Shown one piece after another: positions 1 to 10,338 of a stretch of DNA of 41,275 nucleotides. Positions within the stretch are counted from its first letter, which is position 1. Each line of letters starts with the position of its first letter. A program made the position numbers and the translations under genes. Origin of the DNA: Methylococcales bacterium (GTDB lineage: Bacteria; Pseudomonadota; Gammaproteobacteria; Methylococcales; Methylomonadaceae); contig JAQTMV010000014.1 of NCBI GenBank assembly GCA_028714175.1, positions 1-41,275 of the forward strand. The letters are read 5' to 3'. Below the pieces are notes generated by a model. The model searched no databases. It saw only the letters and a list, made by a program, of their open reading frames with translations, and was not told where the DNA came from.

Positions 1-1
1 T

Positions 2-1018
<1,017 letters not shown>

Positions 1019-1026
1019 ATTGGCCT

Positions 1027-1058
1027 GCGTAAAGACGCGATTTATCGCGTCTTTACGC
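1027..1058. terminator. Bidirectional hairpin between pgm and the ZIP transporter gene
   Basis: A perfect 14-bp inverted repeat (gcgtaaagacgcga and its complement) with a 4-base loop sits between two convergent genes. The stop codon of the minus-strand ZIP gene lies inside the right arm. There is no long T tract, so it may act as a shared transcription end point or an mRNA 3'-end stabiliser. Confidence 0.7.
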
Positions 1059-1883
1059 TAGCGCGATATTATGCGCAATGCCGTGCAATGAACAGATCAA
1101 AAACACCCCTGCCGCAATCAATGCAATTTGCTGTAATGAAGTCTTCATATCGGTTTTTTTATGCAATGACGGTATCAAATCGGCGACTGCAATATAAATA
1201 AAGCTTGAAGCTGCCAAAGCCAGAAAGTACGGCAGGCTGTCATGCAAATCCTCCAGACTGAAATAAGCCAGCACACCGCCCAGAACAGTGGTTAAGCTGG
1301 CGAGTATATTATAAAAAAGCGCTTTTCCTTTGGAATAACCGCTATCCAGTAAAATTGCAAAATCGCCTACTTCCTGCGGGATTTCGTGCGTCGCAACAGC
1401 CAGACTGGTGACTATGCCCAATTGGACATCTGTTAAAAATGCCGCTGCAATTAAAACACCATCGACAAAGTTATGAATACTATCTCCCAGAATAATCAAT
1501 GTGCCCGCCGACTTGGCAACACCGTGCCGGTGACTATGCGCATGATAATCGCTGTGCTCATATCCATCATCGTTGTGCGCTTCACACTCTCCGTAGTGAC
1601 AATGCCGCCAGATCAGCAATTTTTCCAGCATAAAAAAACCGAGTATACCGGCTAAAATTGTCCCCGATAACACCTGGAATTGCCCCGGCTTAACTTCTGC
1701 AAATGCCTCGGGAATCAAGCCCCAAAAGGCAACAGCTAATAATGCGCCAATTGCAAAACTAATCCCATGCGGTAGCACGGTATTTCTATGATGATCCCGC
1801 AGCAATAAAAAAGCTGAAGCGACCATGACGCTTAATACCCCGCCGATGGCTGTAAAAATGATAATTAATATCAATAAATTCAC
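1053..1883 (-). CDS. ZIP family divalent metal transporter
   Basis: A 276-residue inner-membrane protein expected to import Zn2+ or another divalent metal. It has about eight hydrophobic segments, a short His/Asp-rich cytoplasmic loop (HCHYGECEAHNDDG, then HSDYHAHSHRHG) and the two ZIP signature helices: HNFVDGVLIAAAF (helix 4) and HEIPQEVGDFAIL (helix 5), carrying the paired His/Glu metal ligands. The HNFVDG and HEIPQEVGDF forms place it in the GufA/ZIP-like bacterial branch. Its start lies only 4 bases after the pgeF stop, so it is probably the last gene of an rluD-pgeF-zip transcription unit. The metal specificity cannot be read from the sequence. Confidence 0.9.
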   Translation of the reverse strand: MNLLILIIIFTAIGGVLSVMVASAFLLLRDHHRNTVLPHGISFAIGALLAVAFWGLIPEAFAEVKPGQFQVLSGTILAGILGFFMLEKLLIWRHCHYGECEAHNDDGYEHSDYHAHSHRHGVAKSAGTLIILGDSIHNFVDGVLIAAAFLTDVQLGIVTSLAVATHEIPQEVGDFAILLDSGYSKGKALFYNILASLTTVLGGVLAYFSLEDLHDSLPYFLALAASSFIYIAVADLIPSLHKKTDMKTSLQQIALIAAGVFLICSLHGIAHNIALA

Positions 1884-1887
1884 TGCG

Positions 1888-2658
1888 CTATTCTCTCCAT
1901 ATTAATGTAGCCATGCGCCCTGTTTGTGTATCCCTGCGATAAGAATAAAAGCGCTTATGTTCCTTGACCGTACAGTTTGTGCCTCCATAAACTTTAACTA
2001 TGTCCAGGGCGGCCAGCTCAATCCGGGCCAACTGATAAATGTCTGCCAGCCATTTGCCGTTGCTTTGCTTTTTAAATCCACTTGTGAAGGCAGCCGATTT
2101 TTCCAGGAAAGCATCACGCACCTCTACGCCTACTTCAAAACAATCAGGCCCGATTGCAGGCCCTAGCCACGCCAGTAAATCCCTCCTAGCCCCCCTTTTG
2201 CAAAGGGGGGGGGTGGGGGGGATTTGCATTGCCATGACCGTATTGCTGATAATACCCGCCAGCAAACCCCGCCAGCCCGCATGAATTGCCGCCACTTGAC
2301 TGCCGTCCGCCGCACAAAGCAGCAACGGCAAACAATCCGCGGTCATCACCGCACAGACAACGCCTGATTCATCGGTATAACTGGCATCAGCCTGTTGCAA
2401 TGACGCAGTTTTTACCGCCTTAACGGCACGATTGCTGTGTATTTGTTCCAGCCATACGGGTTCAGCGGGTAACTTCAGCATCTCTCTGATAATCTTCCTG
2501 TTTTGTCTGACCCGATCGGCATCATCGCCCACATGACTGGCAGGATTAAGACTGGCGTAAACGCCGCGACTCACGCCGCCACTACGCAAGGTGGTCGCGG
2601 CATGTATATGAGCCGGCGCTGGCCAGTTGGGAACAAGCCAGTGTTTAATCTTGTTCAT
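1888..2658 (-). CDS. pgeF: Peptidoglycan editing factor / multicopper-like PgeF (YfiH), with an in-frame repeat insertion
   Basis: A PgeF/YfiH (laccase-domain, DUF152) family protein of 256 residues; members are reported as purine nucleoside-active enzymes and as cytoplasmic editors of peptidoglycan precursors. The zinc-site motifs are intact: EQIHSNRAV, MTADCLPLLLCA and AIHAGWRGLLAGI, followed by LGPAIGPDCFEVG. It overlaps the end of rluD by 14 bases, the arrangement seen in many gammaproteobacteria. About 16 residues (PPTPPLCKRGARRD, roughly 145-161) are encoded by a GC-rich palindromic repeat and have no counterpart in the usual family sequence, which runs directly from NTVMAM to DLLAWLGPAIGP. 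The insertion keeps frame and falls between motifs, so the enzyme may stay active. Confidence 0.92.
   Translation of the reverse strand: MNKIKHWLVPNWPAPAHIHAATTLRSGGVSRGVYASLNPASHVGDDADRVRQNRKIIREMLKLPAEPVWLEQIHSNRAVKAVKTASLQQADASYTDESGVVCAVMTADCLPLLLCAADGSQVAAIHAGWRGLLAGIISNTVMAMQIPPTPPLCKRGARRDLLAWLGPAIGPDCFEVGVEVRDAFLEKSAAFTSGFKKQSNGKWLADIYQLARIELAALDIVKVYGGTNCTVKEHKRFYSYRRDTQTGRMATLIWRE
2177..2225. repeat. GC-rich palindromic repeat inserted inside pgeF
   Basis: Begins aaatccctcctagcccccc, passes through ttttgcaaa and ends ggtgggggggattt: a near-perfect inverted repeat of C-runs and G-runs around a TTTTGCAAA centre. It resembles the short dispersed palindromes that encode PPLCKRGARGD-like peptides when they land in genes. 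It is the only copy I see in this window. On the minus strand it is read in frame by pgeF. Confidence 0.8.
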
Positions 2659-3589
2659 TATCAGCTAACGCTTCCAATAGACGGGTCATGTCTTCGGGCA
2701 AAGGTTGCTCCCATTCACAATATTCATCGGTAACAGGATGTTGCAAACCCAATTTTGCCGCATGTAATGCCTGTCGCTTAAAGCCGCGTAATTCTTTTTC
2801 CAGACGCTCACTACAATCCGGTGGCATTTGAAAGCGTCCGCCATAAACCTGATCGCCCAGTAGCGGGTAACGAATATGCGCCATATGTACGCGAATTTGA
2901 TGCGTACGCCCCGTTTCCAGCTTAACCTGAACCAGGGTATGTCGAGCAAAACGCTGCACGACGCGGTAATGTGTGACAGCAAACTTGCCTGACTCTTTAA
3001 CCGCATAGCGCTTTCGATCCGTAGGATGCCTGGCTATCGGTTCATCTATCGTGCCCCCGGACGTCATCCGTCCACGGGTAATCGCCAGATATTCCCGGAT
3101 AATTTCCCGATCCTGTAGCTGCTGCGTCAGACTGTTATGAGCCTGCAAGGTTTTTGCAATCATCAACAATCCGCTGGTTTCCTTATCAAGTCTGTGCACA
3201 ATGCCGGCTCTGGGCAATGTCTCCAGGTTTGAATCATGATTTAGCAGGGCATTTAGCAAGGTTCCATGCCAGTTTCCGACTGCCGGATGCACAACCAGAC
3301 CTGCCGGCTTATTGACGATTAACAGGCTGTCATCCTCAAAAATAATATCCAGGGGAATTGCTTCGGCTTCAGACGTCACTACGATTTCAGCTTCGGCATC
3401 CAGTGTTATTACCTCGCCGCCGTCAAGCTTGTCTTTTGGCTTAAGCGTTGAACCATCGACCTGCACACGCCCGGATTTAACCCAGGTTTGCAGTTTACTG
3501 CGCGAATAGTCGGCAAATAGTTCGGCCAGCGCCTGATCCAAACGCATGCCTGCCATTTCTAATGGCACTTCTGCTGTTAATCTTGTCAT
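2645..3589 (-). CDS. rluD: 23S rRNA pseudouridine(1911/1915/1917) synthase
   Basis: Converts uridines in helix 69 of 23S rRNA to pseudouridine. An N-terminal S4 RNA-binding domain (MRLDQALAELFADYSRSKLQTWVKSGRVQVDG) is followed by the catalytic domain with the RluA-family signature GIVHRLDKETSGLLMIAKT, which contains the catalytic Asp, then GRTHQIRVHMAHI and PLLGDQVYGGR. I chose the ATG at 3589 because the protein then begins MTRLTAEV, aligning with known RluD starts, and GAAG precedes it. An ATG at 3613 would add eight residues without a visible ribosome site. It is divergent from bamD and overlaps pgeF. Confidence 0.95.
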   Translation of the reverse strand: MTRLTAEVPLEMAGMRLDQALAELFADYSRSKLQTWVKSGRVQVDGSTLKPKDKLDGGEVITLDAEAEIVVTSEAEAIPLDIIFEDDSLLIVNKPAGLVVHPAVGNWHGTLLNALLNHDSNLETLPRAGIVHRLDKETSGLLMIAKTLQAHNSLTQQLQDREIIREYLAITRGRMTSGGTIDEPIARHPTDRKRYAVKESGKFAVTHYRVVQRFARHTLVQVKLETGRTHQIRVHMAHIRYPLLGDQVYGGRFQMPPDCSERLEKELRGFKRQALHAAKLGLQHPVTDEYCEWEQPLPEDMTRLLEALADNEQD

Positions 3590-3711
3590 AACAAGTTCTT
3601 CTGAATAACCCATTGTTAAGTTATACTCGCAGGATACATTAGTGTAATGACGAATGCTTATTCGCCATTACCGCGAGAAAACCTACAATATTACAACGTG
3701 TCGTTAGTACT

Positions 3712-4557
3712 ATGCGATTAATTTTAATTAAATTTTTATTTATTTGCTGTTTAGGCCTGTCTCTCCAAGGCTGTGGAACACTTAATGAACTCTTCTCCAA
3801 TGATTCCAGCTCATCAGAAGAAGATGAATATGCAGACTGGACTGCCGAAAAATTTAGCACTGAAGCCAAGACGGCGGTGGATGCAGGCAATTATGAAAAG
3901 GCCATCAAACTCTATGAAGCGCTTGAATCGCGTTATCCTTTTGGTGAGGAGTCAGCACAGACACAACTGGATATTGCTTACGCCTATTTCAAAAATAATG
4001 ATCCTGACTCGGCCATTGCTGCTGCAGACCGCTTTATTAAAATGAATCCCCGCAATCCCGCCGTTGATTATGCCTACTATCTAAAAGGCCTGGTTAATTA
4101 CAATCGAGGCATAGGCTTTATAGATCGCTTTCTGCCGACCGATACTTCACAACGGGATCCGGGGACTGCCCGTGATGCCTTGAAGAATTTTGAAGAACTG
4201 ATACGCCGATTCCCGCAAAGCAAATATGTACCCGATGCCCGGCAACGCATAATTGCACTTAAAAACAATCTGGCTATGTATGAGGTCCACGTTGCACGCT
4301 ACTACATGAAACGTAAAGCTTATGTTGCCGCCGTCGGCAGAGCCTCTACTGTCATTGAAAAATATCAGCGCACCACGGCTGTGCCTTTCGCCTTGCAGGT
4401 TTTACAGGAAGCTTACACCAAACTTGAGATGGTGGATCTTGCCCAGGATGCGACCCGGGTTTATCAGCTAAACTATCCTAATGGCCCACCCGTACTCGAA
4501 CACGTTAGCACAACTCTATCCCACAAGGTTTGGGATTTTATTGGCCTGGAGGAATAA
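3712..4557 (+). CDS. bamD: Outer membrane protein assembly factor BamD (ComL), lipoprotein
   Basis: An essential lipoprotein of the BAM complex that helps insert beta-barrel proteins into the outer membrane. The N-terminus has a lipoprotein signal ending in the lipobox LQGC (Cys near residue 22), followed by an acidic serine-rich linker and then TPR-like repeats: AVDAGNYEKAIKLYEALESRYP, AQTQLDIAYAYFKNNDPDSA and YYLKGLVNYNRGIGF. The ALKNFEELIRRFPQSKY and KRKAYVAAVGRASTVIEKYQ segments are typical of BamD. Its length of 281 is slightly above the usual 245-270. The gene is divergent from rluD, a conserved order, and is followed by a clear terminator. Confidence 0.95.
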   Translation: MRLILIKFLFICCLGLSLQGCGTLNELFSNDSSSSEEDEYADWTAEKFSTEAKTAVDAGNYEKAIKLYEALESRYPFGEESAQTQLDIAYAYFKNNDPDSAIAAADRFIKMNPRNPAVDYAYYLKGLVNYNRGIGFIDRFLPTDTSQRDPGTARDALKNFEELIRRFPQSKYVPDARQRIIALKNNLAMYEVHVARYYMKRKAYVAAVGRASTVIEKYQRTTAVPFALQVLQEAYTKLEMVDLAQDATRVYQLNYPNGPPVLEHVSTTLSHKVWDFIGLEE

Positions 4558-4578
4558 TCCCGGGAATAAAGAACAATA

Positions 4579-4614
4579 AAAAAGGCGAGACACCGACAGG
4601 TGGCTCGCCTTTTT
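4579..4614 (+). terminator. Rho-independent terminator after bamD
   Basis: AAAAAGGCGAG pairs with CTCGCCTTTTT around a 14-base loop. The T tract serves the plus strand, and the A tract on the left gives a matching T tract on the minus strand, so it probably also ends the phoU transcript coming from the right. Confidence 0.85.
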
Positions 4615-4628
4615 ATAGTTCAAAACCA

Positions 4629-5345
4629 TTATTCTTTCAGTTTTGATTCCAATTCTGACTGGCTCAAATGCCGTACATCTTCGCCTTTAATCATATAAAT
4701 CAGGTGTTCACAGATATAACAGGCATGATCGCCAATTCTTTCCAGCGCGCGAACCGTCCAGAGCACATCCAGAGTCCTGGTAATATTTCTCGGGTCTTCC
4801 ATCATTCGGGTAATCAACTGCCTGAGAATATTGTCATATTCACGATCAACATTTTCATCCAGTTCAGTAATTGCAGACACGCCCTCAATCGTCATTCTGG
4901 CAAAGGCGTCCAGGGCATCATGCAGCATTCCCTTGACCAGTTCAGCCATATGCTCCAATTCATAATGAGGAAATTTGTTTTGGCTTGGGACCCCGGCCAG
5001 CTTTATTGCCATTTCAGCGACGCGTTCAGCCTTGTCGCCAACTCTTTCAATCTCATGAATGACTTTAATCACCGTAATCAACAGCCTTAAATCAAATGCC
5101 GTAGGTTGCCTCAGCGCCAGAATTTGCGTACATTCCAGATCGATAGCCATTTCCAGTGCGTCAACCTGGTTATCCTGCTTGATAACCAGCTCAGCCATTT
5201 CCATATCTCCTGTCGTATAGGCCTTTATCGCCAGATCTATCTGTTGTTCAACCAGACCGCCCATTGTTAAAACTTTATTGCGTATATCTTCCAGTTCTTT
5301 ATTAAACTGCTCGGATATATGATGCCCTATTTTGCTGTTGTCCAT
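4629..5345 (-). CDS. phoU: Phosphate signalling complex protein PhoU
   Basis: A negative regulator of the Pho response that couples the PstSCAB transporter to the PhoR kinase and limits phosphate uptake. It has two repeats of a three-helix bundle, each with the metal-binding E(R/K)xxD pattern: EIERVGDKAERVAEMA and ALERIGDHACYICEHL. The start at 5345 (MDNSKIGHHISEQFN) aligns with E. coli PhoU and is preceded by AGGAG. The upstream ATG at 5366 would overlap pstB and lacks this spacing. It is the last gene of the pst operon, 13 bases after pstB, and ends before the shared terminator. Confidence 0.96.
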   Translation of the reverse strand: MDNSKIGHHISEQFNKELEDIRNKVLTMGGLVEQQIDLAIKAYTTGDMEMAELVIKQDNQVDALEMAIDLECTQILALRQPTAFDLRLLITVIKVIHEIERVGDKAERVAEMAIKLAGVPSQNKFPHYELEHMAELVKGMLHDALDAFARMTIEGVSAITELDENVDREYDNILRQLITRMMEDPRNITRTLDVLWTVRALERIGDHACYICEHLIYMIKGEDVRHLSQSELESKLKE

Positions 5346-5358
5346 TGTCTGCTCCTGA

Positions 5359-6192
5359 TTATCCATACCTGCCGGTAATATAATCTTCTGTTTGTTTTTT
5401 TTTGGGATTGGTAAATAACTCGCTGGTTGTACCTATTTCAATCAATTCGCCCATATACATAAATGCCGTGTAATCGGAAACGCGTGCGGCCTGCTGCATA
5501 TTGTGCGTGACTATAACTATAGTATATTTTTCCTTAAGTTCATTGATCAGCTCTTCAATTTTTAGCGTTGAAAGGGGATCCAGCGCCGATGCAGGTTCAT
5601 CCAGCAGCAACACTTCAGGTTCTATCGCAATCGCTCTGGCAATAACCAGTCTTTGTTGTTGTCCGCCCGATATACCCAATGCATTGTCATTCAGGCGGTC
5701 TTTCATTTCATCCCACAGTGCTGCGCCACGCAAGGCGTTTTCGACGGTTTCATCCAATATCCGCTTATCATTAACACCCTGAATCCGGAGACCGTAAGCT
5801 ACATTTTCAAAAATGGATTTCGGGAACGGATTTGGCTTCTGAAACACCATGCCGACGCGTCTGCGCAAAGCGGCCACATTAACGGCTTTATCATAAATGT
5901 CTTCATCTTCCAGCAGGATCCTGCCATCAATTCTTGCACTATCAACGAGATCATTCATCCGGTTAATACATCGCAACAACGTTGATTTACCGCAACCACT
6001 GGGGCCAATATAGGCGGTTACCTTGTGCTTCGGCATTTCCATATTTATATCATGTAATGCCTGTTTTTCGCCGTAAAACAGGTTTAAGTTTTCTACCTTG
6101 ATACAGGTTTCATTCTGCTCATCCTGGTTTCCTTTGCCGCGTAAAACAGAACTCATATCAATTGCATGTGTACGTGCTTGTTGTGCTGTCAT
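5359..6192 (-). CDS. pstB: Phosphate ABC transporter ATP-binding protein
   Basis: The ATPase of the high-affinity phosphate importer. Walker [13 protein letters not shown] (near residue 63-74), Q-loop [12 protein letters not shown] signature [14 protein letters not shown], Walker [14 protein letters not shown] and the switch histidine in [10 protein letters not shown] are all intact. The [17 protein letters not shown] segment is characteristic of PstB. An N-terminal extension of about 30 residues precedes the ABC domain, which is common in gammaproteobacterial PstB. It starts 4 bases after pstA ends, so translation is probably coupled. Confidence 0.97.
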   Translation of the reverse strand: MTAQQARTHAIDMSSVLRGKGNQDEQNETCIKVENLNLFYGEKQALHDINMEMPKHKVTAYIGPSGCGKSTLLRCINRMNDLVDSARIDGRILLEDEDIYDKAVNVAALRRRVGMVFQKPNPFPKSIFENVAYGLRIQGVNDKRILDETVENALRGAALWDEMKDRLNDNALGISGGQQQRLVIARAIAIEPEVLLLDEPASALDPLSTLKIEELINELKEKYTIVIVTHNMQQAARVSDYTAFMYMGELIEIGTTSELFTNPKKKQTEDYITGRYG

Positions 6193-6196
6193 TTCT

Positions 6197-7852
6197 TTAA
6201 CCTTCCAGTGCCCGGTATTTTTCTCTGAGATTATTTCTTATGACAATTGCAGCCAGATTAAGCACTACAATTACCAGAACCAGTAATAATGCTGTCGCAT
6301 AAACCAAGGGTCTCGCCGCCTCAACATTAGGGCTTTGAAAACCTACATCATAAATATGAAACCCCAAGTGCATAAACTTCCTGTCCAGATGCAAAAACGG
6401 GAAATTGCCATCCAGGGGTAATGTTGGCGCCAGCTTAACTACACCCACCAGCATTAACGGAGCCACTTCTCCCGCAGCTCTTGCTACCGCCAGAATCAAG
6501 CCGGTCATCATCGCCGGACTTGCCATAGGTAATACGGTAAGCCATAAGGTCTCAAGTTTGGTAGCGCCTAACGCCAAACTGCCTTCGCGTATAGAACTGG
6601 GGATACGCGCCAACCCCTCTTCCGTAGATACGATGACAACGGGCAACGTTAACAAGGCCAGCGTAATCGAAGCCCACAACAATCCCGGCGTACCGTAAAC
6701 CGGTGCAGGAGCTGATTCAGGAAAAAACAATTGATCGATGTTACCGCCCAAAATGTAAACAAAAAAGCCCAAGCCAAATACTCCATAAACAACAGAGGGG
6801 ACACCCGCAAGATTGTTAACTGCAACTCTGATCAGCCGCGTAGTAAAACCCTGTTTGGCGTACTCACGCAAATACACTGCCGCAATCACACCAAATGGCG
6901 TAACAATAACCGACATTATCATAACCATCATCACGGTACCGAATATAGCCGGAAAAATGCCGCCTTCGGTATTGGCTTCACGCGGATCATCGCCTAAAAA
7001 TTCAACCAGCTTAGTCCCATAGTGTGCGATTTTATCAAACAGACTCATCGCATTTGGCTGGAAGGCTCTAACCACCTTGGCCAGAGGAATTTCCACCGTA
7101 CTTCCGCTTTCGGTCCTGGCAACCAGACTATCGAGTCTTAGTTTCTGATAGAGCCCAGCTAACTGTGTTTGATATTGCTTGTATTGATCTTCATAACCGG
7201 CCTTTTCTGCAGCAATCTGTCGTTTCGCTGCATCATCCAGGCGATTTTCCAATTCCAGTTTTTTTTGTTTAAGCCTTAAGCGTTCCAAACCATAGTTTAT
7301 CGCGCCAATTTCCTTTTTTTCCAAATGCGCTATTTCCTTAAAAACCGCTAAAGCATCCTTAATCTTTGTCTGAAGGACAGGCCAAGCCTGTTCGCCTGTT
7401 GCAATAGTTTTTCCGCTTTCTTTAACTTCGATCAATTGTCCATAAAAATTACCCCACTCCCGGCGTTCTACAACCATCATATCGGCCGGATCGCTCTGCT
7501 CTTTCACATTACGCTCCTGTAACCAGCGAAAGTCGGCACCCGTCACATCCCGGTTGCCGGTTTTAATCAAAAATTGCACCAGGGTGTCTTCGTCATCGGC
7601 CATTTTAAAGCCGGTCGATTTAGCCATCGCAGCCGGCGTTATGCTGGTGTCAACTTTCTCACCAATAATTATCTGGGGTTGTTTACCTTCCTCCTGATAA
7701 CTGAACCGGGTCACTTGAGAAGGCCAGAAATGACCTGCTCCCCGCACAGTAACCAGGCCCAGCACGCCCACGATCATGATAAGGCTGGCACTGACTGCCG
7801 CCGCATTGAGCCATATCCAGGGAGCTCCACTTTTAAACCATGATTTCATCAT
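6197..7852 (-). CDS. pstA: Phosphate ABC transporter permease PstA, long form
   Basis: A membrane subunit of the phosphate importer. At 551 residues it is nearly twice E. coli PstA. The N-terminus has one membrane segment ([23 protein letters not shown]), then a large probably periplasmic region with a heptad-rich stretch rich in K, E, L and Q (about residues 155-235), then the permease domain from about residue 300. The permease EAA-type loop is [20 protein letters not shown], followed by [20 protein letters not shown]. Such extended PstA proteins are common in Pseudomonas-like and methanotroph genomes. Its ATG overlaps the pstC stop (ATGA), and a second ATG follows at 7849. Confidence 0.95.
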   Translation of the reverse strand: MMKSWFKSGAPWIWLNAAAVSASLIMIVGVLGLVTVRGAGHFWPSQVTRFSYQEEGKQPQIIIGEKVDTSITPAAMAKSTGFKMADDEDTLVQFLIKTGNRDVTGADFRWLQERNVKEQSDPADMMVVERREWGNFYGQLIEVKESGKTIATGEQAWPVLQTKIKDALAVFKEIAHLEKKEIGAINYGLERLRLKQKKLELENRLDDAAKRQIAAEKAGYEDQYKQYQTQLAGLYQKLRLDSLVARTESGSTVEIPLAKVVRAFQPNAMSLFDKIAHYGTKLVEFLGDDPREANTEGGIFPAIFGTVMMVMIMSVIVTPFGVIAAVYLREYAKQGFTTRLIRVAVNNLAGVPSVVYGVFGLGFFVYILGGNIDQLFFPESAPAPVYGTPGLLWASITLALLTLPVVIVSTEEGLARIPSSIREGSLALGATKLETLWLTVLPMASPAMMTGLILAVARAAGEVAPLMLVGVVKLAPTLPLDGNFPFLHLDRKFMHLGFHIYDVGFQSPNVEAARPLVYATALLLVLVIVVLNLAAIVIRNNLREKYRALEG

Positions 7853-10128
7853 AATGAGCTATATTTTTCGCGTAAGCGCTGACGAATAATTTCGGCCAGC
7901 GTATTAAAAACAAACGTAAACATGAACAACACCAGAGCGGCCAGAAACAATACCCGGTAGTGTGTACTGTCCACTTCAGATTCAGGCATTTCCACGGCTA
8001 TATTGGCAGCAAGCGTACGCAGGCCCTGAAAAACGCTTATATCCATCACCGGCGTATTCCCTGTCGCCATTAACACAATCATGGTTTCGCCCACTGCGCG
8101 GCCCAGACCAATCATCACGGCAGAAAAAATCCCCGGACTGGCTGTTAATAACACCACCTCCATCATGGTTTGCCAAGGTGTTGCGCCTAATGCCAGAGAA
8201 CCCACCGTTAAATGCTTGGGTACGCTGAAAATAGCATCTTCAGCAATTGAAAAAATAGTCGGAATCACCGCGAAGCCCATTGCTATACCCACTACCAGCG
8301 CATTGCGTTGATCATAGCCGATGCCCAATTCGGTCTTAAACCAATCGCGTAAGGTGCCGTGAAATAAAAAGCTTTCCAATGGCACGCTCACGGCAAAAGC
8401 AAACCAGCCGCCAAGCAAAATTACCGGTATTAATATAGCGGCTTCCCAGCCATCGGGTATGTTCTGCTGTATAGTTGCCGGTAAATACTGCCAGGCATAG
8501 GCAAACAGCATAACAGCCAACGGCACAATCATCAGCAATGCAAATAGCCCCGCCAAATACTCTTCAATAAACGGCGCCAGCCATAATCCGGCGAGGAAGC
8601 CCAAAACAACCGTAGGCAGCGCTCCCATTAATTCAATGGCTGGTTTAACAATCTGCCGCATTCTTGATGTCATAAAATAGGCGGTATAAATAGCCCCCAT
8701 CAGGGCCAAAGGCATAGCCACCAGCATGGCATAAAAGGCCGCCTTCAGAGTACCAAAAACCAAGGGTGTTAAACTGTATTTGGGCTCAAAGTCGCTATTC
8801 GCCGAGGACGACTGCCAGATATAATCCGGCTTGGGATAACTTTCATACCAAACTTCCCGCCAAAGCGAGCCTAAAGATACCTCCGGGTGCTCATTATCCA
8901 CCTTCCAGAAGTTTATTTTGTCGTCATCAGACTGTACTAACAGGGCATTGGCCCGGGGCGATATTGCCGCGGCTTCCGGGCGTGAATTACTGACACGCTC
9001 TTTAATCATTTCTCTTTCAGAAGTCGAATGATAAATGCCCAGTATGCCGCTGGCATCGAGCGTCATGAAGCCTTTACGCCGTTGTTCCGGATTTATCGAG
9101 ATGACCGCTTTATCCGAAACTTTAAAGACCCTGATTTTTTGCATGGCAAAGCGATTTAACTTGTCCCTAACCTTACTCCACTGGGAGACCAAACCGCTGG
9201 AATCGCCAATCATCAACGAAAGATCACCATTTAAAAATGCGACACTGGTAATCTTGTGTTCTGCCTCAACTATATTTAGTTCCTGGATAAGAACAGGCGC
9301 GCTTTTATCGCTAATATCAAACACTCCCAAGCGCCCGCCATTACCCAGTAGGTAAAGATTATGCTCATCCTTATCTATTAAAATATCGGTAACGTCCGCG
9401 GCAGAATAGTCCAAAACCGAATCCGTACGGGTTATAGAGGCTTCATCAGCGAACAAGGATTTTTCTTTTTCAAAATGGCTTAAGCGAATTTTACCGGCGG
9501 ATTTTGCAACTATTGTACTTGCGTCATCGCCGATTTTAACGGCAATTTTTTCCAAAGCCGCACCCGACTCATCTATCACCAGAGGTTGCTCACCCAATGG
9601 GTACTTTAACGATGGCGTGATCAGGCGAACATTATTGGGATACGTTATTTTGTATTGATGTTTTACGATAACTGCCCGGCCGTCCGATAAGCCGTAAATC
9701 ACGGCACCTTCGTTGATAGGGCTACCCTGGGAAAAGCTCACTATTTGAGTACCTTCGGGTATTTTGATGGCTTCATTTAATATAGTTTTGCCAGTCGCCA
9801 CCGCAAAAAATATAATTTGCCCAGTGTCCGTAAATCGGGCAGCCACTTCATTTTGTTCTTCTATCTCCAGCAGCACTGTTTTACCCAACGCTGATTCCGG
9901 CACATTATATTGACTAACCGATTCAGCTGTTGCCGAGAGAAATAACGGGAAAACCACGTACAGCAAATAAAAGAAAATCAGTACGACAGCTATGATCACA
10001 CCAATACCGCCTGCAATCACACCATAGCGTGCTAATGAATCTTTGATGAGTCGCCAGCGCTGGTAATAGCCGCTGGCTGATTTTTCCATAACTGATGGTA
10101 TTTTATTGATTGGATTTGTTTCAGACAT
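7849..10128 (-). CDS. pstC: Phosphate ABC transporter permease PstC, long form
   Basis: The partner permease of PstA. One N-terminal membrane helix (GVIAGGIGVIIAVVLIFF) is followed by a large soluble domain of about 360 residues with beta-propeller-like strands (for example LSLMIGDSSGLVSQW), then the permease domain with MRQIVKPAIELMGALPTVVLGFLAG and the loop [17 protein letters not shown] chose the ATG at 10128 (MSETNP) because the longer frame, starting at 10239, would run through a minus-strand terminator hairpin at 10182-10212; the 5' bases TCCCCCC offer no clear ribosome site, so the exact start is uncertain. It is the second gene of the pst operon. Confidence 0.92.
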   Translation of the reverse strand: MSETNPINKIPSVMEKSASGYYQRWRLIKDSLARYGVIAGGIGVIIAVVLIFFYLLYVVFPLFLSATAESVSQYNVPESALGKTVLLEIEEQNEVAARFTDTGQIIFFAVATGKTILNEAIKIPEGTQIVSFSQGSPINEGAVIYGLSDGRAVIVKHQYKITYPNNVRLITPSLKYPLGEQPLVIDESGAALEKIAVKIGDDASTIVAKSAGKIRLSHFEKEKSLFADEASITRTDSVLDYSAADVTDILIDKDEHNLYLLGNGGRLGVFDISDKSAPVLIQELNIVEAEHKITSVAFLNGDLSLMIGDSSGLVSQWSKVRDKLNRFAMQKIRVFKVSDKAVISINPEQRRKGFMTLDASGILGIYHSTSEREMIKERVSNSRPEAAAISPRANALLVQSDDDKINFWKVDNEHPEVSLGSLWREVWYESYPKPDYIWQSSSANSDFEPKYSLTPLVFGTLKAAFYAMLVAMPLALMGAIYTAYFMTSRMRQIVKPAIELMGALPTVVLGFLAGLWLAPFIEEYLAGLFALLMIVPLAVMLFAYAWQYLPATIQQNIPDGWEAAILIPVILLGGWFAFAVSVPLESFLFHGTLRDWFKTELGIGYDQRNALVVGIAMGFAVIPTIFSIAEDAIFSVPKHLTVGSLALGATPWQTMMEVVLLTASPGIFSAVMIGLGRAVGETMIVLMATGNTPVMDISVFQGLRTLAANIAVEMPESEVDSTHYRVLFLAALVLFMFTFVFNTLAEIIRQRLREKYSSL

Positions 10129-10175
10129 GGGGGGGATTGTAAGGATGAAATGTGACAATGATATAACAAAAATCA

Positions 10176-10212
10176 AAAAAACGGCCGAGATTCGATAATC
10201 AAATCTCGGCCG
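10176..10212 (-). terminator. Hairpin with T tract between pstS and pstC (attenuator)
   Basis: CGGCCGAGATT and its exact complement form an 11-bp stem with a 9-base loop. Read on the minus strand it is followed by TTTTTTT, a typical intrinsic terminator. It lies downstream of pstS and upstream of pstC, so it should let pstS be made in excess of the permease genes by partial read-through. Confidence 0.8.
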
Positions 10213-10338
10213 CTGTTTTGTCTGCATTAACTTTCGCACATGTAAAGGGACATAAGCAGTTAATCCAGACCAACATCCCTATCTATGCAACCCTGCACAA
10301 CAGCTAAAGCCATTTTTAACAACTATCCCTTATAAAAC

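Noticed and set aside
10129-10239. N-terminal extension of PstC from an upstream start at 10239
   Set aside because: It would be translated from the region of a minus-strand terminator hairpin and is not part of the family sequence.
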